A DNA stretch of 13,663 bases from Candidatus Naiadarchaeum limnaeum. Its GTDB lineage: Archaea > Undinarchaeota > Undinarchaeia > Undinarchaeales > Naiadarchaeaceae. Shown here piece by piece: positions 1 to 5,986 of the stretch; the stretch's first letter is position 1, and the number at the start of each line of letters is the position of its first letter. The notes below the pieces were generated by a model. The model saw only the letters and a list, made by a program, of their open reading frames with translations. It made no database searches and was not told the DNA's origin. Both the position numbers and the translations under genes were made by a program. The stretch spans positions 1 to 13,663 of the forward strand of contig DVAB01000050.1 in NCBI GenBank assembly GCA_014189685.1. The letters run 5' to 3'.

Positions 1-1
1 A

Positions 2-70
2 AATCTTCTTAAGGAGGAGAATCTAAGCCGCGCTATTCAGGGCGAGCGCGTTGGAACTCTGTTCAAATGA
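2..70 (+). CDS. C-terminal fragment of a probable isopentenyl phosphate kinase (5' end outside window)
   Basis: The reading frame is open from base 2 and ends at TGA 68-70, giving 22 residues that finish AIQGERVGTLFK. An ending of the form A-x-x-G-E-x-V-G-T is typical of amino-acid-kinase-fold enzymes, and isopentenyl phosphate kinase (COG1608) is a common neighbour of type 2 IPP isomerase in archaea. That enzyme phosphorylates isopentenyl phosphate to isopentenyl diphosphate, the substrate of the next gene. The stop overlaps the next start as ATGA (67-70), which implies one operon with translational coupling. The identification rests on a short tail plus context. Another kinase of the same fold, or an unrelated protein, cannot be excluded without the upstream sequence. 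Confidence 0.6.
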   Translation, partial: NLLKEENLSRAIQGERVGTLFK

Positions 71-1125
71 CCCCCGGAACTTCAGACCGAAAGTTGGAGC
101 ACATAAGAATTGTCAGCAAGAAAAATGTTCAGGCTAAACAAAAAACTAATTGGCTTGAATATGTTGATTTGGTACATAATTCAATTCCAGAATTAAACAA
201 AAATGATATTGATTTATCTATTAATTTTTTGGGGCACAAGTTGGATTATCCAATTTTAATAAGCGGAATGACAGGTGGGCACGCAGTTGCTCAAAAAATT
301 AATGAAACTTTGGCAAAAGCAGCAGAAAAGACAAATGTTGCAATGGGAGTAGGAAGCCAGAGAGCAATGTTAGAAAATCCTGAGTTGGCTTATACATATC
401 AAGTTCGCAAATTTGCACGCTCAATTTTCTTAATCGGAAATTTAGGAATTCCTCAATTAGAAAAATATGGGACAAATGGGGTAAAAAAGGCTGCTAATGC
501 AATTGGAGCAGATGCTTTTGCAGTTCACTTGAATAATTTGCAAGAGGTTGTCCAGAGAGAAGGAGATGTTAATGCGAAAAATTATTTTAAATATTTGAAA
601 AAGATTTGTTCCGCAGTAAAAATTCCTGTTATCGCAAAAGAAACAGGCGCCGGAATTTCAAGAGAGGCTGCAAAACTTTTGATAAAAGCAGGCGTAAAAG
701 CAATTGATGTTGGGGGAGCTGGAGGAACTTCTTGGAGCGCTGTAGAAATTTTGCGTGGTCGAGCAAACAAATCAAGTTCAATTGCATTTTGGGACTGGGG
801 AATTCCAACAGCTGCGAGCATTCTTGAGATTAGATCTGTTTCTGAAAAAATCCATTTAATCGCTTCTGGTGGATTGAGAAATGGATTGGAAGCTGCGAAA
901 TGCATTGCACTCGGCGCAGATTTAGTTGGAATGGCATATCCTTTTTTCAAAGCAGCCGAAAAAGGAACTCCTGACGTTGTAAAAACAATCGAAGAAATTG
1001 GAGATGGACTTAGAAATGCTATGTTTTTAGTTGGCGCGAAAAATTTAAAGGAGTTGAAAAAAGCTAATTTTGTTATAAACAATAATTTGCTTGACTGGGC
1101 GCTTTGGAGGGGATTAAGAAAATAA
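67..1125 (+). CDS. fni: Type 2 isopentenyl-diphosphate delta-isomerase (FMN-dependent)
   Basis: Interconverts isopentenyl and dimethylallyl diphosphate using reduced FMN, feeding prenyl chain synthesis for archaeal lipids. The 352 residues match the family's usual length and TIM-barrel motif order: RKLEH at 8-12 (substrate phosphate binding), SGMTGG at 66-71 and GSQRA at 96-100 (FMN site), HLNNLQE at 154-160 with the family's catalytic Gln and metal-binding Glu, KETGAGIS at 191-198, VGGAGGTSW at 215-223, and ASGGLRNG at 266-273 for the FMN phosphate. The start is the ATG overlapping the upstream stop. The next in-frame ATG lies after the RKLEH motif, so a later start would remove substrate-binding residues. 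The gene sits between a probable isopentenyl phosphate kinase and a prenyltransferase. No key residue appears to be missing. Confidence 0.95.
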   Translation: MTPGTSDRKLEHIRIVSKKNVQAKQKTNWLEYVDLVHNSIPELNKNDIDLSINFLGHKLDYPILISGMTGGHAVAQKINETLAKAAEKTNVAMGVGSQRAMLENPELAYTYQVRKFARSIFLIGNLGIPQLEKYGTNGVKKAANAIGADAFAVHLNNLQEVVQREGDVNAKNYFKYLKKICSAVKIPVIAKETGAGISREAAKLLIKAGVKAIDVGGAGGTSWSAVEILRGRANKSSSIAFWDWGIPTAASILEIRSVSEKIHLIASGGLRNGLEAAKCIALGADLVGMAYPFFKAAEKGTPDVVKTIEEIGDGLRNAMFLVGAKNLKELKKANFVINNNLLDWALWRGLRK

Positions 1126-1126
1126 A

Positions 1127-1993
1127 ATGGGGGGGAAAAAAATTTCTCTTGTTAATAATGTAAAAATTTTAGTTGAAATAAGCCGTCCAATAAATATCTT
1201 AATGGTTATTTTTGGGGTTGTTATTACACTCCTGGCTGGACTTGAAAGAGTTCCGCCTTTTGAACTTTTGCTACCCGCAGTTATCGCAGCAGCTTCAATC
1301 GCAGCGGCTGGAAATGCAATAAATGATTATTATGACATTCAAATTGACAGAATAAATCGTCCAGATCGTCCACTTCCAAGTGGTAAAATAACTCAGCGCG
1401 GAATTTGGGCTTATGCAATAGTTTTGTTTGCGGTTGGAATAATTGTTTCACTTTTGCTGGCATTTTCAAACTTTGTGCTTGCGCTTGTAAATTCTGTTCT
1501 TTTGGGTGTTTACGCCTACAGATTAAAAAGAAGCGGTTTCTTTGGAGATATTGTAATTAGTTATTTAGTTGCATCAGTGTTTATTTTTGCAGCTCTCGCG
1601 ATTCATTCATTGAAAATTGGATTTATTTTAGCAGTTGCAGCTTTTTTCACAAATGCAGCTCGTGAAGTTCTAAAAGATTTGGAAGATATGAGAGGAGACA
1701 AATTATTTGGAGCAAGAACACTTCCCACTCTTATTGGACGAAAAAAATCTGTTATAATTGTTAGCTCTTTCTTGGTAGTTTCTATTTTGGTAAGCCCATT
1801 TCCATTCACGCTTGGAATTTTGGACTGGCCATATCTAGCCATTGTAATTATTGCAGATCTGATTTTTGCCTACATAATTTATTTGTTAAATAAGAAAGCC
1901 GATCAAAAAACAGTTGCAATAAATCAAAGGCTCATAAAGTTTGGCGCACTGATTGGACTGTTTGCATTTTTAGCAGGTGCGCTTCCAATTTAA
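1127..1993 (+). CDS. ubiA: UbiA-family prenyltransferase, probable digeranylgeranylglyceryl phosphate synthase
   Basis: A polytopic membrane enzyme expected to transfer the second geranylgeranyl group onto geranylgeranylglyceryl phosphate, making the second ether bond of archaeal lipids. The 288 residues contain both Asp-rich motifs of the UbiA superfamily. The first is N66-D67-x2-D70-x3-D74, followed by RPDRPLPSG at 78-86; the second is D184-x2-D187-x3-D191. Hydrophobic stretches suggest eight or nine membrane helices, for example about 22-38, 47-65, 93-113, 117-131, 139-159, 163-178, 207-227, 234-254 and 271-286. It starts one base after the isomerase stop, without a clear ribosome binding site, so it is probably coupled to that gene. 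The family also includes menaquinone and heme-pathway enzymes. The lipid role is inferred from the neighbouring egsA and GGGPS genes. Confidence 0.88.
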   Translation: MGGKKISLVNNVKILVEISRPINILMVIFGVVITLLAGLERVPPFELLLPAVIAAASIAAAGNAINDYYDIQIDRINRPDRPLPSGKITQRGIWAYAIVLFAVGIIVSLLLAFSNFVLALVNSVLLGVYAYRLKRSGFFGDIVISYLVASVFIFAALAIHSLKIGFILAVAAFFTNAAREVLKDLEDMRGDKLFGARTLPTLIGRKKSVIIVSSFLVVSILVSPFPFTLGILDWPYLAIVIIADLIFAYIIYLLNKKADQKTVAINQRLIKFGALIGLFAFLAGALPI

Positions 1994-2002
1994 TTATAAA
2001 GC

Positions 2003-2010
2003 TTTATAAA
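2003..2010 (+). promoter_or_regulatory. Candidate TATA box for egsA
   Basis: TTTATAAA lies 36-43 bases before the egsA ATG in the 52-base gap after ubiA. An archaeal TATA-to-start distance of about 26 puts the transcript start near 2033, with a leader of roughly 13 bases. It would allow egsA to be transcribed separately from the upstream isomerase-ubiA operon. This is a sequence match only. Confidence 0.45.
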
Positions 2011-2045
2011 TGAGTTGAAGCAGATAAGATTCGCTTTTAATAAAA

Positions 2046-3092
2046 ATGAGTGCAAGAAAAATAGAATTCCCGCGAATAGTAATTGTTGGCAGCGGAGCTA
2101 TTGACCAAATTGTTGAGGTTGTAAACGAAATCAGCCAAGGGAAGAATGTTTTAATCACATCGGGCCCACAGACTATGAAGATCGCAGGAAATAGAGTTAA
2201 GAATACGCTTGAAAAAGCAGGATACAAAGTTTTTCATCAGACTTCTGAAGTTGCAGACGAGCCAACAATTAAAGCTGCCCAAGATCAGATAAAAAAGCAC
2301 AAAATTAATATTGCTCTTGGTGTTGGCGGAGGAACGAGTATTGATGTTGCAAAACTTTCATCTGCAAGAGAAAAAATTCCATTTATTTCAGTTCCAACTG
2401 CAGCCTCTCACGATGGAATAAGCAGTCCAATTGCCGCAGTAAGGGAGAATGGGACTTTCAAGAGCTATCCCGCGACAGCCCCAATTGCAATTGTAGCAGA
2501 TGTTTCAATAATTTCAACTGCTCCGCGAAAAATGCTTGCTGCAGGATGCGGAGACTTGCTTGCTAACTATACTGCAGTTGAGGACTGGAGACTTGCTCAC
2601 AAATTAAGGGGGGAATATTTTGGAGAATATGCAGCAGCGCTTTCAATCATGAGTGCAAAAATGATACTAGATAATTATGAAATTTTGAAAAATCCAAATG
2701 AAGAAGCAGTTAAACTTGTTGTTGAAGCTTTAATCAGCTCAGGCGCAGCAATGTGCATTACTGGAAATTCTCGTCCCTGCAGCGGGGCGGAGCATATGTT
2801 CTCCCATGCTCTTGATAAATTAACATCAAGCCATGGTTTGCACGGGGAACAATGTGGAATTGGAACAATTATGATGGCTTATCTGCACAAGTTGGACTGG
2901 GAAAGGTTTAGGGGTGCCTTGAAAGCTGTTGGAGCCCCAACAACTGCATATGAATTGGAAATTGATTCAGAACAAATTGTAAAAGCACTTACGATTGCGC
3001 ACACAATTCGCGACCGTTATACAATTTTAGGGGCAAATGGCCTGAGCGAAGAAGCTGCAAGGGACTTAGCAAAGAAAACCGCCGTTATATAA
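2046..3092 (+). CDS. egsA: sn-glycerol-1-phosphate dehydrogenase
   Basis: Reduces dihydroxyacetone phosphate to sn-glycerol 1-phosphate, the archaeal-type lipid backbone, using NAD(P)H and a zinc ion. The 348 residues have the G1PDH/iron-alcohol-dehydrogenase-like layout. The N-terminal nucleotide-binding half has GVGGGTSIDVAK at 92-103 and PTAASHDGISSP at 117-128. The C-terminal helical half carries the metal ligands expected from family knowledge: D170 in GCGD, H250 in AEHMFSHA, and H266 in HGLHGEQ. Length is as expected and no motif is degraded. This enzyme defines archaeal rather than bacterial membrane stereochemistry, so it is strong evidence for the organism's domain. It lies between the prenyltransferase and GGGPS. 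A short T-rich stretch follows the stop. Confidence 0.96.
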   Translation: MSARKIEFPRIVIVGSGAIDQIVEVVNEISQGKNVLITSGPQTMKIAGNRVKNTLEKAGYKVFHQTSEVADEPTIKAAQDQIKKHKINIALGVGGGTSIDVAKLSSAREKIPFISVPTAASHDGISSPIAAVRENGTFKSYPATAPIAIVADVSIISTAPRKMLAAGCGDLLANYTAVEDWRLAHKLRGEYFGEYAAALSIMSAKMILDNYEILKNPNEEAVKLVVEALISSGAAMCITGNSRPCSGAEHMFSHALDKLTSSHGLHGEQCGIGTIMMAYLHKLDWERFRGALKAVGAPTTAYELEIDSEQIVKALTIAHTIRDRYTILGANGLSEEAARDLAKKTAVI

Positions 3093-3095
3093 AAT

Positions 3096-3105
3096 CTATT
3101 TTTTT
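3096..3105 (+). terminator. Possible T-tract terminator after egsA
   Basis: The egsA stop at 3090-3092 is followed by a run of seven T residues (3099-3105) with no strong hairpin. Archaeal RNA polymerase can terminate on such T-tracts. A new TATA-like box follows within 20 bases, which is consistent with a transcription-unit boundary here. Confidence 0.4.
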
Positions 3106-3118
3106 AGAAACTTGAAAA

Positions 3119-3129
3119 CTATTTAAATA
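3119..3129 (+). promoter_or_regulatory. Candidate TATA box for the GGGPS-dph6 unit
   Basis: CTATTTAAATA is a good archaeal TATA match and nearly repeats the box before the coiled-coil gene at 11309. It predicts transcription starting near 3150, just upstream of or inside the GGAG at 3152-3155. Confidence 0.5.
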
Positions 3130-3161
3130 CCTCCTTATAGAAATAGCACACGGAGATGGCA

Positions 3162-3896
3162 ATGGGCAAAATTAAAAATCAGTTATACGAGAAGCTGAAG
3201 CACGAGAAGCTTCACTTTAGTCTTTTTGATCCTGAAAATTTAACTCCTGAACAAGCATCTGACTTAGCAAAGAAAGTAACTGAATTTGGAACAGATGCAA
3301 TAATGGTTGGAGGCTCAACAGCAACAAATGTTGATCTTGTTACTAAAGCTATAAGGGAGGCAACGAAACTTCCCATAATTCTGTTTCCAAATTCTGCAAA
3401 TGGGCTTTCAAAATATGCTGATGCGGTGTTTTTTATGTCTCTTTTAAATTCTAACAAGCGCGACTACTTAATCGGAGAGCAAGTCAAGGGCGCGCCAATT
3501 ATTTTTGAGCACAACATCGAACCAATTCCAATGGGTTACATAGTAATCAATACAGGAGAGCCAACAGCAGTTGAAAAAATTGCACAGATACAACGATTGA
3601 CAAAAGAAGAAGTTGTAAATTATGCTCTTTCAGCAGAATACTTCGGAATGAATTTTGTTTATCTCGAAGCTGGTTCCGGGGCCATGAGATCAGTTCCAGA
3701 CGATATAATTTCAGCAGTTAAGCAAAAGATAAATATTCCCTTGATTGTTGGCGGCGGAATTAATGGACCTGTTACTGCGATAAAGAAACTTGATGCCGGT
3801 GCGGATATAATTGATACCGGAACTGTTATCGAGCGCTCTTACGGGAAAGCTGCAGAGATAATAGACGCTGTTAAAAAATACAAAATCAAAAAATAA
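3162..3896 (+). CDS. Geranylgeranylglyceryl phosphate synthase (GGGPS, PcrB family)
   Basis: Joins geranylgeranyl diphosphate to glycerol 1-phosphate, forming the first ether bond of archaeal membrane lipids. The protein is a single TIM barrel of 244 residues, normal for the family. Family landmarks are FSLFDPENL near 19-27 (metal-binding Asp), GGST at 50-53, NSAN at 77-80, FEHNIEPIPMGY near 115-126, the YLEAGSGA phosphate/substrate loop at 167-174 and VGGGI at 196-200. YLEAGSGA resembles the group II form of the family. I chose ATG 3162 because GGAG at 3152-3155 sits six bases before it. An ATG at 3156 would add Met-Ala but directly abuts that GGAG. It directly follows egsA, which supplies its acceptor substrate, and precedes dph6 by six bases. 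Confidence 0.94.
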   Translation: MGKIKNQLYEKLKHEKLHFSLFDPENLTPEQASDLAKKVTEFGTDAIMVGGSTATNVDLVTKAIREATKLPIILFPNSANGLSKYADAVFFMSLLNSNKRDYLIGEQVKGAPIIFEHNIEPIPMGYIVINTGEPTAVEKIAQIQRLTKEEVVNYALSAEYFGMNFVYLEAGSGAMRSVPDDIISAVKQKINIPLIVGGGINGPVTAIKKLDAGADIIDTGTVIERSYGKAAEIIDAVKKYKIKK

Positions 3897-3902
3897 TTTT
3901 TA

Positions 3903-4589
3903 ATGAGACTCGGCGCACTTTTTTCTGGAGGAAAAGACAGTACATTTGCTCTATACTGGGCAATAAAAAATAATCATTCTATTGAGTGTTTGATTTCTCT
4001 AAAAGCAGCGCGGGCAGATTCTTATATGTTTCAAGTTGCAACTATTGAGTTAACAAAATTAAGCGCGCAGGCTTTGGGATTTCCAATTATTTTTGAGCAA
4101 ACTTCTGGGATAAAAGAAAAAGAGTTAGAAGATTTAAAGCGAGCAATTTTGCGCGCGAAAAAAGAATATGGAATTGAAGGAGTAACCGCAGGAGCACTTG
4201 CTTCTAATTATCAAAAGGAACGAGTTGAAAAGATCTGTGCTGAGTTGGGACTGAAAGTTTTCGCTCCCTACTGGCATTATGATCAGGAAAAATATTTGCG
4301 CGAAATTTTAGCTGCCGGGTTTGAAGTTATTTTCACAAGAGTTGCAGCTCTTGGGTTCACAGAAAAATGGCTCGGTCGCAAACTCGATTTAAATGCAATT
4401 GAGGATTTAAAAAAATTAAATCAAAAATACCGCGTTCATATTGGCGGTGAGGGGGGTGAATTTGAAACTTTAGTTTTGGATGGGCCAATTTTTAAAAAAC
4501 GAATAGAAATTTTAGAATCCAAGAAAACTTGGCATGCAAACGAGGGCGAACTTGTGATTAAAAAAGCAGAATTAACTGGGAAAAGTTAA
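3903..4589 (+). CDS. dph6: Diphthine--ammonia ligase (Dph6-type, PP-loop ATPase)
   Basis: Predicted to carry out the final, ATP-dependent amidation of diphthine to diphthamide on the conserved histidine of elongation factor 2. The 228 residues start with a PP-loop adenylation motif, SGGKDS at 8-13. Later family motifs are VTAGALASNYQKERVE at about 94-109, a LGLKVFAPYWHYD block at about 116-128 (usually APLW), and GEGGEFETLVLDGP at about 181-194. These match the MJ0570/Dph6 family. The start is six bases after the GGGPS stop, so the two genes are probably co-transcribed. Nothing connects the two reactions biochemically; shared transcription may be incidental. Other PP-loop enzymes such as TtcA or NadE lack the GEGGEFET block. 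Confidence 0.88.
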   Translation: MRLGALFSGGKDSTFALYWAIKNNHSIECLISLKAARADSYMFQVATIELTKLSAQALGFPIIFEQTSGIKEKELEDLKRAILRAKKEYGIEGVTAGALASNYQKERVEKICAELGLKVFAPYWHYDQEKYLREILAAGFEVIFTRVAALGFTEKWLGRKLDLNAIEDLKKLNQKYRVHIGGEGGEFETLVLDGPIFKKRIEILESKKTWHANEGELVIKKAELTGKS

Positions 4590-4597
4590 TTAAATAG
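4588..4597 (+). promoter_or_regulatory. Candidate TATA box for the cysteine-rich small gene
   Basis: AATTAAATAG overlaps the dph6 stop codon and lies about 41 bases before ATG 4633. It predicts transcription from about 4618. That lies downstream of the possible TTG start at 4609, which argues for the ATG at 4633. Confidence 0.3.
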
Positions 4598-4632
4598 AAT
4601 ATCTACAGTTGAATAAAAGAGTAATTTTTCAC

Positions 4633-4941
4633 ATGGGAATCGGAGAAAGAGAGCGGCAGTTAAGGGAAATGAAACGGATTACAATTAGGGGCTGCGATAA
4701 ATGCAAAAATTTCGATAATGCTGCAGAAACTCAGAAAAGGCTTGCCACGATAAGAGATTTTTATGATAAGTTGCACAGTGCAGGTATATTTCGAGGGTCA
4801 CGGACAGATTGGATAATAAAATATAATGAGCTAATCCAACTCTGTGAATCTTGCACTCTAAAAGGAAGAGATGGCGCGCTTTGTAGCGGGAGTACATATG
4901 CAATTGAACTTAGAAACAGCCTAGGGGAGGGTATATATTAA
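4633..4941 (+). CDS. Small cysteine-rich protein, possible zinc binding, unknown function
   Basis: I do not recognise this 102-residue protein. It has a charged N-terminus, a CDKC pair at C21/C24, a helical middle, and a second cluster C71/C74 followed by C84. Two C-x2-C pairs are the usual pattern of a structural zinc site, so a zinc-ribbon-like or metal-linked fold is plausible but unproven. No signal peptide or membrane segment is seen. The start is uncertain. TTG 4609 would add eight residues but lies upstream of the predicted transcript start. ATG 4669, preceded by a weak AAGGGA, would shorten it to 90 residues while keeping all cysteines. Its stop shares bases with the convergent pyrH stop. 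It follows dph6 by about 40 bases and may have its own promoter. Confidence 0.6.
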   Translation: MGIGERERQLREMKRITIRGCDKCKNFDNAAETQKRLATIRDFYDKLHSAGIFRGSRTDWIIKYNELIQLCESCTLKGRDGALCSGSTYAIELRNSLGEGIY

Positions 4942-5621
4942 AACCCAATCCTTGTCCCCTTAAATTCCTGCCTGTTCAAAAATTTCTCAATATTCTCAAG
5001 ATTTTTTCCATTTAAAACTGCTACTCGGATATGTTCATTTGCAATCATTTCTGCGCTTTTCAAATCCATAATTGTCGACTGGTTTGCTTTGTGTGTTTGA
5101 TCTGCATATTTTTGCAAATCATCAAAACTCATTTCCTTAATTGGCTTTGCATTTTTGTTCTTTTTCGGATCTTTATCATAAACATAATCAACATTGGTTC
5201 CTTTTATAACAAAATCCGCATTCCAGACTTTTGCAATCTCAACTGCTACCGCATCTGTTCTCTGCCCTGGCCTGAATCCTCCACAGACAATAACTTTTTG
5301 TTGATATTTTAAAACTAAATCTAAAAATTCAACCTCTGATCGTGGTATTACAGGGCAGGCTGAATTTTCAAGAGCTGCAATTAAAAGTGCAGCATTTAAT
5401 CTTGATGCGTAAATTCCAAGCAGATCCAAGAAGTCCTCATCTTTTGTAATTCGTCTCCCAATTTTATCAAACTCCCTAGAAAGAGCGCCGCCACCAATTA
5501 CAACAGCGATCTCATGCTTTTTTATCCATTGCGTAAGTTTAGTAGCTAATTTTTTTATAAAATTAACATCAACTTCGTTTGGCATTAATATGCTGCCGCC
5601 TATCTTTAAAACAATTTTCAT
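4938..5621 (-). CDS. pyrH: Uridylate kinase (UMP kinase), archaeal type
   Basis: Phosphorylates UMP to UDP with ATP in pyrimidine nucleotide synthesis; cytoplasmic. The 227 residues form an amino-acid-kinase fold. Visible motifs are KIGGS at 6-10 and VIGGG at 41-45 (phosphate-binding glycine loops), DFLDLLGIYASRLNA at 63-77, the GGFRPGQRTDAVA loop at 114-126 (UMP phosphate binding; family members usually have Ser or Thr where R121 sits), and NVDYVYDKDP at 143-152 for nucleotide binding. The C-terminal GTRI is typical of the fold. Isopentenyl phosphate kinase shares the fold, but GQxTDAVA and the NVDxVYDKDP block favour UMP kinase. It lies 33 bases downstream of rps17e on the same strand and ends convergently, overlapping the stop of the cysteine-rich gene. 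Confidence 0.93.
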   Translation of the reverse strand: MKIVLKIGGSILMPNEVDVNFIKKLATKLTQWIKKHEIAVVIGGGALSREFDKIGRRITKDEDFLDLLGIYASRLNAALLIAALENSACPVIPRSEVEFLDLVLKYQQKVIVCGGFRPGQRTDAVAVEIAKVWNADFVIKGTNVDYVYDKDPKKNKNAKPIKEMSFDDLQKYADQTHKANQSTIMDLKSAEMIANEHIRVAVLNGKNLENIEKFLNRQEFKGTRIGF

Positions 5622-5643
5622 AGCAATAACAATAGAATAAAAA

Positions 5644-5654
5644 GATTTTAATAC
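5644..5654 (-). promoter_or_regulatory. Candidate TATA box for pyrH
   Basis: Read on the minus strand this is GTATTAAAATC, immediately after the rps17e stop and centred about 28 bases before the pyrH ATG. It would give a leaderless pyrH mRNA in addition to any read-through from rps17e. Confidence 0.35.
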
Positions 5655-5921
5655 TTATCTTCGCGTAAACCTTCGCACCGGCCTTCTCTTTACTTCAGGG
5701 GCTGCTTTATACATTGGGTTGTGGGTTGGTCTTACTGCCCTCACCATATAGCCGGCAACTTTATTTCTCATTTTCTTGCTTGGAGTTACAAGAGTGCCTG
5801 AGTTAATCATTTCCTGCAAAACTTTTTTATTATTTTCATAGTCCTTGCTAAAGCGCTCTTTGTACTTTTGCAGGAGTTCCTCTCCAACACGTTTTATGAA
5901 AGTTGTCTTTATTCTGCCCAT
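5655..5921 (-). CDS. rps17e: Ribosomal protein S17e (eS17)
   Basis: A small basic protein of the archaeal/eukaryotic 30S/40S ribosomal subunit, absent from bacteria. The 88 residues start with GRIKTTFIKRVGEELL and contain SKKMRNKVAGYMVR at about 48-61, both characteristic of eS17. The C-terminal third is an Arg/Lys-rich tail (VKRRPVRRFTRR) expected to contact rRNA. Archaeal members usually have about 60-70 residues, so this copy is slightly longer, mostly because of that basic tail. The start ATG at 5921 has no Shine-Dalgarno site, so a leaderless or near-leaderless mRNA is likely. It is divergent from nop5 across a 65-base gap. Confidence 0.93.
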   Translation of the reverse strand: MGRIKTTFIKRVGEELLQKYKERFSKDYENNKKVLQEMINSGTLVTPSKKMRNKVAGYMVRAVRPTHNPMYKAAPEVKRRPVRRFTRR

Positions 5922-5946
5922 TTTTTAATTAGTGGGACTTTAATTG

Positions 5947-5958
5947 AACCAATTGGTT
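5947..5958. repeat. Perfect 12-base palindrome AACCAATTGGTT between rps17e and nop5
   Basis: A perfect inverted repeat without spacer in the 65-base divergent gap between two RNA/ribosome genes, touching the nop5 TATA region. It could be an operator for a dimeric regulator. Palindromes of this length also occur by chance a few times in a window of this size. Confidence 0.3.
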
Positions 5959-5964
5959 TATAAG
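5957..5964 (+). promoter_or_regulatory. Candidate TATA box for the nop5-flpA operon
   Basis: TTTATAAG is centred about 26 bases before the nop5 ATG, which predicts a leaderless transcript. The 12-base palindrome at 5947-5958 overlaps its upstream edge, where a BRE element would lie. Confidence 0.5.
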
Positions 5965-5986
5965 CATTTGCGCTCATTTTTAAAGC

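Noticed and set aside
12-17. AGGAGG at 12-17 as a Shine-Dalgarno site for the isomerase gene
   Set aside because: It is about 50 bases from ATG 67, no start codon lies between them in that frame, and it is explained as Lys-Glu-Glu codons of the upstream kinase fragment.
582-1082. Long antisense open frame inside the isomerase gene
   Set aside because: The plus strand encodes an unmistakable enzyme with all motifs; the antisense product has no motif, and similar shadows occur opposite other genes here.
5031-5312. Plus-strand frame rich in Ile, Cys and Phe inside pyrH, looking like a membrane protein
   Set aside because: It is the complement of lysine- and asparagine-rich pyrH codons, which produce artificial hydrophobic stretches.
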